From positions 1-32,045 of the forward strand of contig DATCVI010000101.1 in NCBI GenBank assembly GCA_036566925.1: a stretch of DNA of 32,045 nucleotides, given 5' to 3'. Each line of letters opens with the position of its first letter. The stretch's first letter is position 1. This document shows, piece by piece, positions 15,983-26,327 of this stretch. The notes beneath the pieces were generated by a model. It made no database searches and had not been told where the DNA came from. It saw only the letters and a program-made list of their open reading frames with translations. A program made the translations under genes and the position numbers. This DNA is from Stenotrophomonas_A sp036566925. Its GTDB lineage: Bacteria > Pseudomonadota > Gammaproteobacteria > Xanthomonadales > Xanthomonadaceae.

Positions 15983-16080
15983 GGGGAGTCAGGCAAGGTG
16001 GAACGGAGACCGGGAATTTTAGGGCAAAGACCCCCTGTTCAAGAGTTTGGCTGGCCCCCGCAGCGTTCCCGGCTTCGTTC

Positions 16081-16104
16081 GTCGGGGCTGAAGCCGCTCC
16101 TACA
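16081..16104. repeat. REP-like palindromic repeat, single copy
   Basis: GTCGGGGCTGAAGCCGCTCC followed by TACA is one 24-base unit of the repeat that forms the inverted pair inside the ABC-F gene. It lies in the 126-bp gap between the beta-lactamase end and the FmdB start. No transposase is adjacent. Such repeats are usually mobilised in trans by RAYT proteins. Confidence 0.7.
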
Positions 16105-16108
16105 GGGT

Positions 16109-16999
16109 TCAGCCGTGGGCCGCGGCTACGGCGGCCGCGACTTCGGCCAGGGCTTTGCTCTGCCCTTCCGGCGGCACCTTTGCGCCCTGCAGGTAGGCGG
16201 CCAGCAACAGCGGCGAACGGCCGCCGGGGGGCCACAGGATGCCGATGTCGTTGCTGGTGTCCTCGCCGTTGAAACCGGTCTTGTCGCCGATCTGCCAGCC
16301 GGCCGGCAGGCCTGCGCGCAAGCGCGTATCGCCGGTGCGGTTGTCGCGCAGCCAGATGGTGAGTTGCTGGCGCGAGGCCGGGGAGAGCACTTCTCCCAAC
16401 AGGAAGCGCTGCAGGTTGCCGGCCATCGCCGCAGGTGTGGTGGTGTCGCGGTCGTCGCCCGCGGCGAACTGGTTCAAGGTGGGCTCGGTGCGGTCGCTGC
16501 GGGTCAGGCGGTCGCCGTTGGCGCGCAGGAAGGCGGTCAAGCCCGGCGGCCCGCCGACCAGCGGCAGCAGCAGGTTGGCCGCGGCGTTGTCGCTCCAGAT
16601 CAGCGTCGCCCGGCTCAACTCGTCCACGCGCATGCCGGCACTGCCCACGTGCTTTTCGGTCTCCGGCGAGTTGCCGACCAGGTCCGACTTGGCCACCGCC
16701 ACGCGCTGGTCCAGCCGCAACCGGCCCTGGTCGATGCCCTGCAGTACGGCGGCCGCCAGTAGAAATTTGAAGGTGCTGCACATCGGGAAGCGCTCGTCCT
16801 GGCGGTGCCCGGCGAGCTGGCGGCCGCTGCTGTCGAGCAGGGCCACGCCGAGGCGGCCGCCGCTGTCGCGCTCGATCCGGGCAAAGCGGTCGGCCAGCGG
16901 ATCCATGCGTTTCTCCGTGGCCTTTGCCCACTGTGGCGCCAACCACCCGGCACCGGCCGCGAGCATCGAATACTGCAGGAACCGCCTTCTGCTCTGCAT
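16109..16999 (-). CDS. bla: Class A serine beta-lactamase, L2-like, Tat-exported
   Basis: The 296-residue precursor starts MQSRRRFLQ, a twin-arginine signal like that of Stenotrophomonas L2. All class A motifs are present: S75-T-F-K78 (Ambler S70xxK), S136-D-N (SDN130), E172-P-T-L-N (E166xxLN) and K240-T-G (KTG234). Long stretches such as GHRQDERFPMCSTFK and RDTTTPAAMA match L2 closely. It hydrolyses beta-lactams in the periplasm, and L2 enzymes act mainly on penicillins and cephalosporins. C74 (Ambler 69) has no partner because Ambler position 238 is Asn, so the carbapenemase-type disulfide is absent. AGGAGG lies six bases before the ATG. The frame stays open to 17344, but that part overlaps ampR and is not coding. 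Confidence 0.93.
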   Translation of the reverse strand: MQSRRRFLQYSMLAAGAGWLAPQWAKATEKRMDPLADRFARIERDSGGRLGVALLDSSGRQLAGHRQDERFPMCSTFKFLLAAAVLQGIDQGRLRLDQRVAVAKSDLVGNSPETEKHVGSAGMRVDELSRATLIWSDNAAANLLLPLVGGPPGLTAFLRANGDRLTRSDRTEPTLNQFAAGDDRDTTTPAAMAGNLQRFLLGEVLSPASRQQLTIWLRDNRTGDTRLRAGLPAGWQIGDKTGFNGEDTSNDIGILWPPGGRSPLLLAAYLQGAKVPPEGQSKALAEVAAAVAAAHG

Positions 17000-17096
17000 C
17001 GCCCACCTCCTCGGAAAACCTGAGTATCGAAATCTTGACCGAGGTCCACCAGCGAGGTTATTCAAGGCCACCCATGAATTGAATTGATGCCTGCCG
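17000..17096. promoter_or_regulatory. Divergent bla-ampR promoter/operator region
   Basis: The 97-bp gap between the beta-lactamase and ampR should hold both promoters and the AmpR site, as in known ampR-bla pairs. TTGACC at 17035-17040 is a possible -35 for ampR. An inverted repeat TTCAA-N13-TTGAA lies at 17061-17083. GATACT on the minus strand is a possible -10 for bla. None is conclusive. The region is clearly less GC-rich than its flanks. Confidence 0.55.
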
Positions 17097-17963
17097 ATGC
17101 TGCGCCCTCGCCTGCCGCTCAACGCGCTGCGCGCCTTCGAGGCCGCGGCCCGCCACCAGAACCTGACCCGGGCCGCAGCGGAACTGTGCGTCAGCCAGGC
17201 CGCATTGAGCCACCAGATAAAGGCACTGGAAGCGCACCTCGGCGTACGACTGTTCCACCGCCTGCCGCGCGGCGTGGCGCTGACCGACGAGGCGGCCGCG
17301 CTGTACCCGGTGCTTGGCGAATGCTTCGACCGCATCGCCGCCACCCTCGATCAGTTCAGCGAGGGACGCTATCGCCATGTGCTGGCAGTGGGTGTGGTGG
17401 CCACGTTCGCCACCGGTTGGTTGTTGCCGCGGCTGGCGGATTTCGCCGCCGCGCACCCGGATATCGAGCTGCGCCTGCAGACCCACAACAACCGCATCGA
17501 CCTGGCCGGCGAAGGCCTGGAACTGGCGATCCGCTTCGGCGAGGGCGACTGGCAGGGGCAACAGGCCACCGCGGTGCTGGAAGCGCCCTTCGCCCCGGTC
17601 TGCGCACCAGCCATGGCCGCGCGGCTGCGCGCGCCGGCCGATCTGCTGCGGATGCCGCTGCTGCGCTCGTATCGCAGCGACGAGTGGACGCGCTGGGCGC
17701 AGGCCGCGGGATTGCCCGCACTGGAGGCACGCGGCGCGATGTTCGATTCCTCGCTGGCGCTCGCCAGCGCCGCCGCGGCGGGAGCCGGCGTGGCGCTGCT
17801 GCCATTGCGGATGTTCGAACAGGACCTGGCCTCGGAACGACTGGTTCAGCCCTTCGCGGTCCATGCCGATCTCGGCCGCTACTGGCTCACCCGGCTACGT
17901 TCGCGCGCCGAGAGCGAGCCGGCGCGGCGGTTTCGCGAATGGCTGCAGGCCCAGGCCGGCTGA
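17097..17963 (+). CDS. ampR: AmpR, LysR-family activator of the beta-lactamase gene
   Basis: The 288-residue protein opens with RPRLPLNALRAFEAAARHQNLTRAAAELCVSQAALSHQIKALEAHLG, the AmpR-type HTH (about 6-65). Its effector domain includes GWLLPRL, THNNRID and LLRSYRSDEWTRWAQAAGLP, all typical of AmpR. AmpR binds UDP-muramyl pentapeptide (repressing) or anhydro-muropeptides (activating) and so couples cell-wall damage to beta-lactamase induction. D135 is conserved, as in inducible AmpR. Position 102 is Ala where well-studied AmpRs have Gly. It is divergent from bla with a 97-bp gap. An earlier out-of-frame ATG at 17087 is disregarded. Confidence 0.93.
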   Translation: MLRPRLPLNALRAFEAAARHQNLTRAAAELCVSQAALSHQIKALEAHLGVRLFHRLPRGVALTDEAAALYPVLGECFDRIAATLDQFSEGRYRHVLAVGVVATFATGWLLPRLADFAAAHPDIELRLQTHNNRIDLAGEGLELAIRFGEGDWQGQQATAVLEAPFAPVCAPAMAARLRAPADLLRMPLLRSYRSDEWTRWAQAAGLPALEARGAMFDSSLALASAAAAGAGVALLPLRMFEQDLASERLVQPFAVHADLGRYWLTRLRSRAESEPARRFREWLQAQAG

Positions 17964-17987
17964 CGCGAGACGCGCCAGCGCCGAACG

Positions 17988-19919
<1,932 letters not shown>

Positions 19920-20144
19920 GACGGAAAGGCCTAAGGCAGATTAGCTAGATAACGGGAAGGCATAAGCAGATGAAGAGCCTTCCTGCGACGACATTCTAGC
20001 GTTAACGAATACTTAGCGCGTCCGGGACCTGCCGTCGCCCGCTCCCTCTCCTCCGCTGGCGACGGCCTCGGCCCGGGCACTGCCGATCCGCCCCCGGCGA
20101 TCGGTCCCCCGCATTCCCGCCCCGCCGGGCCCGTTGGAGATGTC
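19920..20144. promoter_or_regulatory. Divergent promoter region between the ABC-F gene and receptor 1
   Basis: This 225-bp gap starts with an AT-richer stretch (19920-20015). It contains a 7-bp inverted repeat GGAAGGC/GCCTTCC (19955-19961 with 19977-19983) and the palindrome CGTTAACG (20000-20007). The rest is GC-rich leader ending in GGAGA at 20136-20140 before the receptor ATG. No convincing -35/-10 pair could be fixed for either gene. Confidence 0.4.
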
Positions 20145-22535
20145 ATGAAACACCCGTTCGCGCAGCGCCCGCTTCTTGCTCCCCTGTCCCTGGCCATTGC
20201 CCTGGCCCTTCCCGCCGCCAGCGCCCTGGCGCAGGACACCGCCACCCCCAACACCCTCGATACGGTGATCGTCACCGGCACCCGCGTCACCGACCGCACG
20301 GTCGCCGAATCGCAGTCGCCGATCGACATCATTTCGTCCGAAGCGCTGAGCGCCACTGGCACGCCGGAACTGGCCACCGCCCTGGCGCGCGCCCTGCCCT
20401 CGCTGAACTTCCCGCGCCCGGCCCTGGCCGATGGCACCAGCGCCGTGCGCCCGGTGCAGCTGCGCGGGCTGTCGCCGGACCAGGTGCTGGTGCTGGTCAA
20501 CGGCAAGCGCTACCACACCTCTTCGCTGCTCAACATCAACGGCACCATCGGCCGCGGCTCGGCGGCGGTGGACCTCAATACGATTCCGATCGCCGCCATC
20601 GCGCGCGTCGAAGTCCTGCGCGACGGCGCCTCGGCCTTGTACGGCTCCGATGCGATCGCCGGGGTGGTCAACATCGTGCTCAAGGGCGCCGAGAAAGGCG
20701 GCAGCCTGGAAGCCGGCTTCGGCCAGTATTCGGCCGGCGACGGCAAGAACTACCAGCTCTCCGGCGATACCGGCGTGGCATTGGGTGGCGACCGTGGCTG
20801 GCTGCATGTGGCCGGCCAGCTCAACCAGCAGGACCTGACCAACCGCGCGCGTCCGTATGCCGGCGCACCGAGCGCGTCGCAGCCGGCAGTCGGGCAGAAG
20901 GCGTTCGTGATCGGCGACCCCGAGGTCGATGCGCAGGCCTTCTCGCTCAACAGCGAGTACCAGCTGACCGACAGCCTCGATGCCTACGCCTTCGCCGTGG
21001 CCAGCAATCGCGACATCACCGGTTCGGCGTTCTTCCGCGCACCGGGCAGCACTACGCAGAACATCCGCTCGATCTATCCGGACGGCTTCCTGCCGCAAAT
21101 CCAGAGCTACTCCAAGGACCGCACCCTGGTCGCCGGCCTGCGCGGCGAAGTGGCCGGGTGGAAGTGGGATGCCAGCTACAACTACGGCTACAACCACCTC
21201 GACTTCCACACCCGCAACACCCTCAACGTCAGCCTCGGCGCGGACTCGCCGACCTCGTTCTACGACGGCGCTCTGGAAACCACGCAGAACATCGGCAACC
21301 TGGATTTCAGCCGCGGCTTCGACTGGGGCCTGGCCTATCCGGTGAACGTCGCCTTCGGCGTGGAATACCGCAACGAGAAGTGGAACCAGTCGCCGGGCGA
21401 GCTGGGCTCGTACTACCAGCGTGGCACCCTGGCGGGCGGCGCGCAGGGCTTCGGCGGCTTCTCGCCGAGCGTATCGGGCCACTATTCGCGCGACAGCTAC
21501 GCTTTCTACGGCGACCTCGAAGCGGACTTCACCGACAAGTTCTCCGCTGGCCTGGCCGGGCGCTGGGAGCACTACGACGACTTCGGCAGCGAGACCTCGG
21601 GCAAGCTCTCGGCGCGCTATGCCTTCACCGATCGCGTCGCCCTGCGCGCCACCGCGGCCACCGGTTTCCGCGCGCCGTCGCTGCCGCAGCAATACTTCCA
21701 GACCACCAGCACCACGTTCCTGGCCGGCGACCCGAACCCGTATGAAATCCGCACTTTCCCGGCCAGCAGTGCGACCGCGCAGGCCTTGGGTGCCGAGCCG
21801 CTGAAGCCAGAGACCTCTACCTCCTATAGCGCAGGCCTGGTGCTGCAGCCACTGGATGCGCTGTACCTGACCATCGACGCGTACCAGATCGAGGTTGACG
21901 ACCGCATCGTGCTCTCCTCCAACCTCACCGGCATCGCGGTGCAACGCTTCCTCGAAGCGCAGGGCATCTACGGCGTCAATGGCGGCCGCTACTTCACCAA
22001 TGCCATCGATACCCGCAGCCGCGGCGTCGATGTCGTCGGCAGCTACCGCTGGCAGCTCGCCGCCAGCAGTTTCGACCTGACCGCCGGCTACAGCTACGCC
22101 AAGACCGAAGTGACGCACATCGCGCCGAACCCGGCCGAGCTCAGCGCCAACGGCCTGAACCTGGAGCGCATCGACCGCACCGAACGCGGCCGCATCGAAG
22201 ACGGCTTCCCGCGCGACAAGCTGCAGCTCAACGGCACCTGGAGTTCGGAGCACTGGGCGCTGGCGCTGGGCACCACCCGCTACGGCGAGTTCAGCACGCG
22301 TCCCGCCTCGGCAGTCAACGACCAGACCTTCGGCGCCAAGTGGGTGGTCGACGCCTCGGCCAGCTACAAGATCGATGGCTGGACCCTCACCCTCGGCGCG
22401 GACAACTTGCTCAACGAGTACCCCGACGAGAACAGCTTCGCGAACTCGACCAGCGGGCAGTTCCCCTACAGCAACCTTTCGCCCTTCGGTTTCAACGGGG
22501 CGTATGTGTATGGGAAGGTGAACTACCGGTGGTGA
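20145..22535 (+). CDS. TonB-dependent receptor 1
   Basis: The 796-residue precursor has a Sec signal peptide (about 1-29, ALA-QD) and a TonB box LDTVIVTG (38-45). The plug domain (about 50-170) contains VQLRGLSPDQVLVLVNGKRYHT and VEVLRDGASALYGSDAIAGVVNIVLKG. The large beta-barrel ends in an aromatic residue (VNYRW) as the Bam complex prefers. It contains no cysteine. The receptor imports an unknown substrate across the outer membrane using TonB-ExbBD energy. It is a close paralogue of the receptor at 23401-25746. Differences concentrate in predicted outer loops, for example around RPYAGAPSASQPAVGQK. GGAGA lies four bases before the ATG. Iron chelates or oligosaccharides are possible ligands and nothing nearby decides. 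Confidence 0.93.
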   Translation: MKHPFAQRPLLAPLSLAIALALPAASALAQDTATPNTLDTVIVTGTRVTDRTVAESQSPIDIISSEALSATGTPELATALARALPSLNFPRPALADGTSAVRPVQLRGLSPDQVLVLVNGKRYHTSSLLNINGTIGRGSAAVDLNTIPIAAIARVEVLRDGASALYGSDAIAGVVNIVLKGAEKGGSLEAGFGQYSAGDGKNYQLSGDTGVALGGDRGWLHVAGQLNQQDLTNRARPYAGAPSASQPAVGQKAFVIGDPEVDAQAFSLNSEYQLTDSLDAYAFAVASNRDITGSAFFRAPGSTTQNIRSIYPDGFLPQIQSYSKDRTLVAGLRGEVAGWKWDASYNYGYNHLDFHTRNTLNVSLGADSPTSFYDGALETTQNIGNLDFSRGFDWGLAYPVNVAFGVEYRNEKWNQSPGELGSYYQRGTLAGGAQGFGGFSPSVSGHYSRDSYAFYGDLEADFTDKFSAGLAGRWEHYDDFGSETSGKLSARYAFTDRVALRATAATGFRAPSLPQQYFQTTSTTFLAGDPNPYEIRTFPASSATAQALGAEPLKPETSTSYSAGLVLQPLDALYLTIDAYQIEVDDRIVLSSNLTGIAVQRFLEAQGIYGVNGGRYFTNAIDTRSRGVDVVGSYRWQLAASSFDLTAGYSYAKTEVTHIAPNPAELSANGLNLERIDRTERGRIEDGFPRDKLQLNGTWSSEHWALALGTTRYGEFSTRPASAVNDQTFGAKWVVDASASYKIDGWTLTLGADNLLNEYPDENSFANSTSGQFPYSNLSPFGFNGAYVYGKVNYRW

Positions 22536-22558
22536 GTGGGCAATCGAAGAGTTGAATT

Positions 22559-22584
22559 CAAAGGCCCGGGAAACCGGGCCTTTG
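22559..22584. terminator. Hairpin terminator after receptor 1, possibly bidirectional
   Basis: An 11-bp perfect stem (22559-22569 with 22574-22584) capped by a GAAA tetraloop contains AAA on one side and TTT on the other. It lies between the receptor stop and the end of the convergent membrane-protein gene, so it can serve both. Confidence 0.65.
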
Positions 22585-22608
22585 CTTGCAGACTTGATGC
22601 GTGTCTAT

Positions 22609-23154
22609 TTATGACCCTGGTGCCGCCGGAACATGGATCACGATGCCCTCGCGTTCAAGCGCGGCAAGCAGCATCACCGAGTAACCGGCCAATGGCTTGA
22701 GACAGCCGCCGCCGCGACAGCCAGCAACCTCGTCCACCGGCGCCAGCAGGAGCGCCGATCCGGCGACCAGGCCGAATACCCCAGTAAGAATGCCGAGCAG
22801 CCGGCGCGCGCTTGCTCGTGGGCCATTAGTGGCACCTGCCACCATTGCGAGTGTCAGCAGCATCATCCACAAGAAGGACTTCAGCGCCGATGCCCATATC
22901 GGCCGCGGCTCCGGCTGAAAGACGGCTACGAGCACGGGCACCAGGTTCAGCGCGAACCAAAGGCAGGCGGCCTGAAGCAAAGCGCTCCGCGTGTCCAATT
23001 GCTCAGCGAGCAGTGCTCCGCGCACTAGGAGATGGCCGGCAAGCAATGACGCCACTAGTGACACGACGACCATCAACGACCCATGGCCCGTCGCAATGCC
23101 CACGGACATCAGAAATACGACCAGCAAGCCCCGCGGCGCCACGACCTGACTCAT
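22609..23154 (-). CDS. Hypothetical inner-membrane protein
   Basis: This 181-residue frame encodes about five hydrophobic helices (roughly 8-23, 26-47, 60-80, 91-108 and 118-138) followed by a loop with C146/C151 (GCRGGGC) and an amphipathic end. The consistent hydrophobic segments with charged loops support a real gene. I do not recognise the family. Base composition is visibly less GC-rich than the receptor genes on both sides, and no strong ribosome-binding site is present. It lies between two paralogous receptors, convergent with the first and divergent from the second. A link to import is possible but unproven. Confidence 0.6.
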   Translation of the reverse strand: MSQVVAPRGLLVVFLMSVGIATGHGSLMVVVSLVASLLAGHLLVRGALLAEQLDTRSALLQAACLWFALNLVPVLVAVFQPEPRPIWASALKSFLWMMLLTLAMVAGATNGPRASARRLLGILTGVFGLVAGSALLLAPVDEVAGCRGGGCLKPLAGYSVMLLAALEREGIVIHVPAAPGS

Positions 23155-23256
23155 CTCGACTGCCGCAAGGGAAGAAAGATCAACCTAGCGCCGCACCGAC
23201 ATTGCCGATATTGGAAAATTCCGAGCGGTTGCCAGATCAAATCTGCCTGTCCACTC

Positions 23257-23270
23257 GTTGCATCTGCAAC
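23257..23270. promoter_or_regulatory. Perfect short dyad upstream of receptor 2
   Basis: GTTGCA-TC-TGCAAC is a 6-bp perfect inverted repeat with a 2-base centre. It lies in the AT-richer part (23180-23320) of the 246-bp gap between the membrane-protein gene and receptor 2, and has the size of an operator for a dimeric regulator. A weak TTGAGA-N17-TTACTC promoter follows it. Confidence 0.4.
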
Positions 23271-23400
23271 CAACGAAAATTTGAGAACTCGGTGTCACAG
23301 CGGTTACTCGTTGACTCGCGTTCGGCGCGGCCTGTGGCCGCGGTCGCCCGGGAGGGGGCGCGCCGGCGCATTTTTCCGTCCCCGCCGGAGTGGCCCTTCC

Positions 23401-25746
23401 ATGATCCGATCCAATCGCGTTCTTGCGTCCGCTGTTGTCGTCGCGCTGTTTCCGCTGCATGCCTGGGGCCAGTCTTCGCCCAATACGCTCGATACGGTGA
23501 TCGTCACCGGCACCCGCGTAACCGACCGCACGGTGGCCGAGTCGGCGTCGCCGATCGACATCATCTCGCCGGAGGCGCTCTCGGCGACAGGCACCACCGA
23601 ACTGGCCACTGCGCTGTCGCGCGCGGTGCCTTCGCTCAATTTCCCACGCCCGGCCATCACCGATGGCACCGATGCGGTGCGCCCGGTGCAGTTGCGCGGG
23701 CTGGCGCCAGACCAGGTGTTGGTGCTGGTCAACGGCAAGCGCTATCACACCACCGCGCTGGTCAATCTCAATGGCAGCCAGGGCCGCGGCTCTTCACCGG
23801 CCGACCTCAACACCATTCCGATCGCGGCGGTCGAACGCATCGAGGTGCTGCGCGATGGCGCGGCCGCGCAGTACGGCTCGGATGCCATTGCCGGCGTCAT
23901 CAACGTCGTGCTCAAGGGCAGCGGCAGCGGCGGCGGCATCGCCGGCCGCTATGGCCAGTACAGCGCCGGCGATGGCGAGCAATACCAGCTCTCCGGCGAC
24001 GGCGGCTTCCGCCTCGGCGACAAGGGCGCCGTGCACCTGGCCGCGCAGGCCGGGCACCAAGACCAGACCAACCGTGCCAAACCGTACAACGGCGTGGTCG
24101 AGCAGCGTTATGGCGACCCGGAGATCGACCAGGGCGCGGTGTCCTACAACGGCCAATACAGTCCGGTGGACTACCTCACGTTCTATTCCTACGCGATGGC
24201 CAGCCGCCGCGAGGTCCTGTCCAACGGCTATTTCCGCTGGGACACCGACAACCGCAACCGTCCGCAGATTTATCCGAACGGCTTCCTGCCGCAGATCTAC
24301 AACGTCAGCAAGGATGTTTCCTGGGTCGGCGGATTCAAGACCAGCACCGCCGGCGGGCTCAATATCGACATGAGCTACAACTACGGCCAGAACAACCTGC
24401 GTTTCGATGTGCGCAACAGCCTCAACAACAGCATGGGCCTGGAGACGCCGACACGCTTCTATGCCGGCACCCTGGAAGTGACGCAGAACGTGCTCAACGC
24501 CGACTTCAGCAAGCCGCTGGATGTCGGCCTGGCCTATCCGCTGGCGTTGGCGTTCGGCCTGGAATGGCGCGGCGAGAAGTTCAACGAATCGCCCGGCGAC
24601 CCGGCTTCCTACATCAATGGCGGCGTGCCGTCGGCCAATGGCAGCTTCCTGCCCGGCGCGCAGGTGTTTGCCGGCTTCAAGCCGAGCGACTCGGGCCAGT
24701 TCGATCGCCACAGCTATTCGGCCTACGTCGACCTGGAAGCCGACCTCAGCGACAAGTTCACCGTCGGGCTGGCGGGCCGCTACGAGGACTACAGTGACTT
24801 CGGCGATACCGCTAACGGCAAACTCTCGCTGCGCTACGCCTTCACCGACAAGATCGCGCTGCGCGCGACGGCCTCCACCGGGTTCCGCGCACCTTCGCTG
24901 CAGCAGCAATACTTCCAGTCCATCGCCACCAACTTCATCGATGGCGTCCCCTATGAAATCGGCACGTTCCGCACCGACAACCCAGCGGCGGTAGCGCTGG
25001 GTGCCGAACCACTGCAGGCCGAGGAATCGACCAACTACAGCATGGGCCTGGTGCTGCAGCCGATCGATGCGCTGTACGTCACCATCGATGCCTACCGCAT
25101 CGACATCGACGACCGCATCGTGCTGTCGGAAAACCTCACCTCCACCGCGGTTCGCAATTACCTGCAGGCCAACGGCTATACCGGCATCGGCGGCGGCCGC
25201 TACTTCACCAATGCCGTCGACACCCGCACCACCGGTGTGGATGCCGTCGGCACTTACCGCTGGGCCCTGGGCAGCGGCCCGCTGGAACTCACCGGCGGCT
25301 ACAACTACAACAAGACCGAGATCCAGCACATTGCCGAGAACCCGCCGGCGCTGGAAGCGATCGACCCGACCGCGGTGCGTATCGGCCGCACCGAGATCGG
25401 CCGCATCACCAAGGGTTCGCCGCGCGACAAATTCTTCCTCGGCAGCACCTGGTCGCCCGGCGACTGGCGCTTCAACGCCACCGCCACGCGCTGGGGCGAA
25501 TTCACCAGCTACGGCACCACGCCGGCCACCGACCAGACCTACAGCGCCAAGTGGACGCTGGACCTGGCCGCGACGTACGTCCTGGACCGCTGGAGCTTCA
25601 CCGTCGGCGGCGACAACGTGCTCAACGAATACCCCGACCAACAGCTGGCCGGCCTGGGCACGCGGACCTACCTGCCCTACAGCACCTCCTCGCCGTTTGG
25701 CTTCAACGGTGCATTCGTGTACGCGAACATCGACTACAAGTGGTGA
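23401..25746 (+). CDS. TonB-dependent receptor 2, paralogue of receptor 1
   Basis: The 781-residue precursor has a signal peptide (about 1-23, AWG-QS), TonB box LDTVIVTG (30-37), the same plug blocks as receptor 1 (VQLRGLAPDQVLVLVNGKRYHTT and VEVLRDGAAAQ in slightly varied form) and a C-terminal aromatic residue (IDYKW). It has no cysteine. The plug regions of receptors 1 and 2 are nearly identical, including a 32-base stretch of identical DNA at the TonB box (20256-20287 and 23488-23519). The outer loops differ. The open frame extends upstream to 23083, but the ATG at 23401 is chosen because it starts the signal peptide and a GGAG lies about 10 bases upstream. The substrate is unknown. Confidence 0.93.
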   Translation: MIRSNRVLASAVVVALFPLHAWGQSSPNTLDTVIVTGTRVTDRTVAESASPIDIISPEALSATGTTELATALSRAVPSLNFPRPAITDGTDAVRPVQLRGLAPDQVLVLVNGKRYHTTALVNLNGSQGRGSSPADLNTIPIAAVERIEVLRDGAAAQYGSDAIAGVINVVLKGSGSGGGIAGRYGQYSAGDGEQYQLSGDGGFRLGDKGAVHLAAQAGHQDQTNRAKPYNGVVEQRYGDPEIDQGAVSYNGQYSPVDYLTFYSYAMASRREVLSNGYFRWDTDNRNRPQIYPNGFLPQIYNVSKDVSWVGGFKTSTAGGLNIDMSYNYGQNNLRFDVRNSLNNSMGLETPTRFYAGTLEVTQNVLNADFSKPLDVGLAYPLALAFGLEWRGEKFNESPGDPASYINGGVPSANGSFLPGAQVFAGFKPSDSGQFDRHSYSAYVDLEADLSDKFTVGLAGRYEDYSDFGDTANGKLSLRYAFTDKIALRATASTGFRAPSLQQQYFQSIATNFIDGVPYEIGTFRTDNPAAVALGAEPLQAEESTNYSMGLVLQPIDALYVTIDAYRIDIDDRIVLSENLTSTAVRNYLQANGYTGIGGGRYFTNAVDTRTTGVDAVGTYRWALGSGPLELTGGYNYNKTEIQHIAENPPALEAIDPTAVRIGRTEIGRITKGSPRDKFFLGSTWSPGDWRFNATATRWGEFTSYGTTPATDQTYSAKWTLDLAATYVLDRWSFTVGGDNVLNEYPDQQLAGLGTRTYLPYSTSSPFGFNGAFVYANIDYKW

Positions 25747-25751
25747 CACCC

Positions 25752-25776
25752 AGCGGCCGGCCTCGCGCCGGCCGCT
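25752..25776 (+). terminator. GC-rich hairpin after receptor 2
   Basis: A 10-bp perfect stem AGCGGCCGGC/GCCGGCCGCT with a five-base loop begins five bases after the receptor stop. There is no T tract, so it may stabilise the 3' end or act only partly as a terminator. Confidence 0.5.
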
Positions 25777-25848
25777 TGCTGCGGGCTGCCTTGCATGTCC
25801 TCGCTGCTTCTGGCTGACTGCGCGCGTTCGCATCGACAGGAGTGGACG

Positions 25849-26319
25849 ATGACCCGCGCAACTCGGCTGCATCCAGTGCTGTGGGGCGGCCTGCTCGCCG
25901 GCCTGTTCGACTTTTGCTATGCCACCGGCCTGTGGGCACTGAAGGGGGTGCCGCCGGTAAGGGTGTGGCAAGCGGTGGCCAGTGGCTTGCTGGGGCGGGA
26001 GGCGTTTGCGCATGGCCGGGCGACTGCCGCGCTCGGCATCGTGCTGCACTTCTCGATCACCTGCGTGATGGCCTGGGCGTTCTGGTTCGGCAGCCGGCGA
26101 ATGCATTGGCTGCGGGAACATCCGTGGCGGGCCGGCTTGGCTTATGGCCTCTGGCTGTACGTGGCCATGAACTACATCGTGCTGCCGCTCTCGGCGATGC
26201 CGGCGAGCCACGCTGCCCCCACCGTGGGCAAGATCGCCCTGGACCTGCTCGTGCACCTCGTCATCGGCCTGATCATTTCGATGACGGTGTACCGCCATGA
26301 TCGGCTCCGGCCCGACTGA
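25849..26319 (+). CDS. Conserved four-helix membrane protein of unknown function
   Basis: The 156-residue protein has four predicted transmembrane helices (about 9-31, 59-80, 94-115 and 128-147). It has a conserved-looking pattern (GGLLAGLFDFCYATGLWALKG, SGLLGREAF, LWLYVAMNYIVLPLSAMP) that I have seen in uncharacterised proteobacterial membrane proteins. The frame extends to 25795, but the ATG at 25849 has AGGAG six bases upstream and begins the first helix correctly. It ends eight bases before the MocR gene, so the two form a probable operon and the regulator may control it. Transport or envelope roles are only guesses. Confidence 0.8.
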   Translation: MTRATRLHPVLWGGLLAGLFDFCYATGLWALKGVPPVRVWQAVASGLLGREAFAHGRATAALGIVLHFSITCVMAWAFWFGSRRMHWLREHPWRAGLAYGLWLYVAMNYIVLPLSAMPASHAAPTVGKIALDLLVHLVIGLIISMTVYRHDRLRPD

Positions 26320-26327
26320 GCGCGACG

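Noticed and set aside
17000..17344. N-terminal extension of the beta-lactamase by 115 residues
   Set aside because: It would overlap ampR, and the Tat signal and AGGAGG site define the start at 16999.
20013..22253. Long minus-strand open frame opposite receptor 1
   Set aside because: Mirror frame of a GC-rich receptor gene, with no domain, signal or ribosome-binding site. The same holds for 23794-26298 and 27700-30984.
23083..23400. N-terminal extension of receptor 2 by 106 residues
   Set aside because: It would bury the signal peptide and run over the start of the opposite membrane-protein gene.
22845..24797. Plus-strand open frame overlapping the start of receptor 2 in another frame
   Set aside because: The receptor frame has a signal peptide, TonB box and plug. 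This one is arginine-rich nonsense created by the same GC bias.
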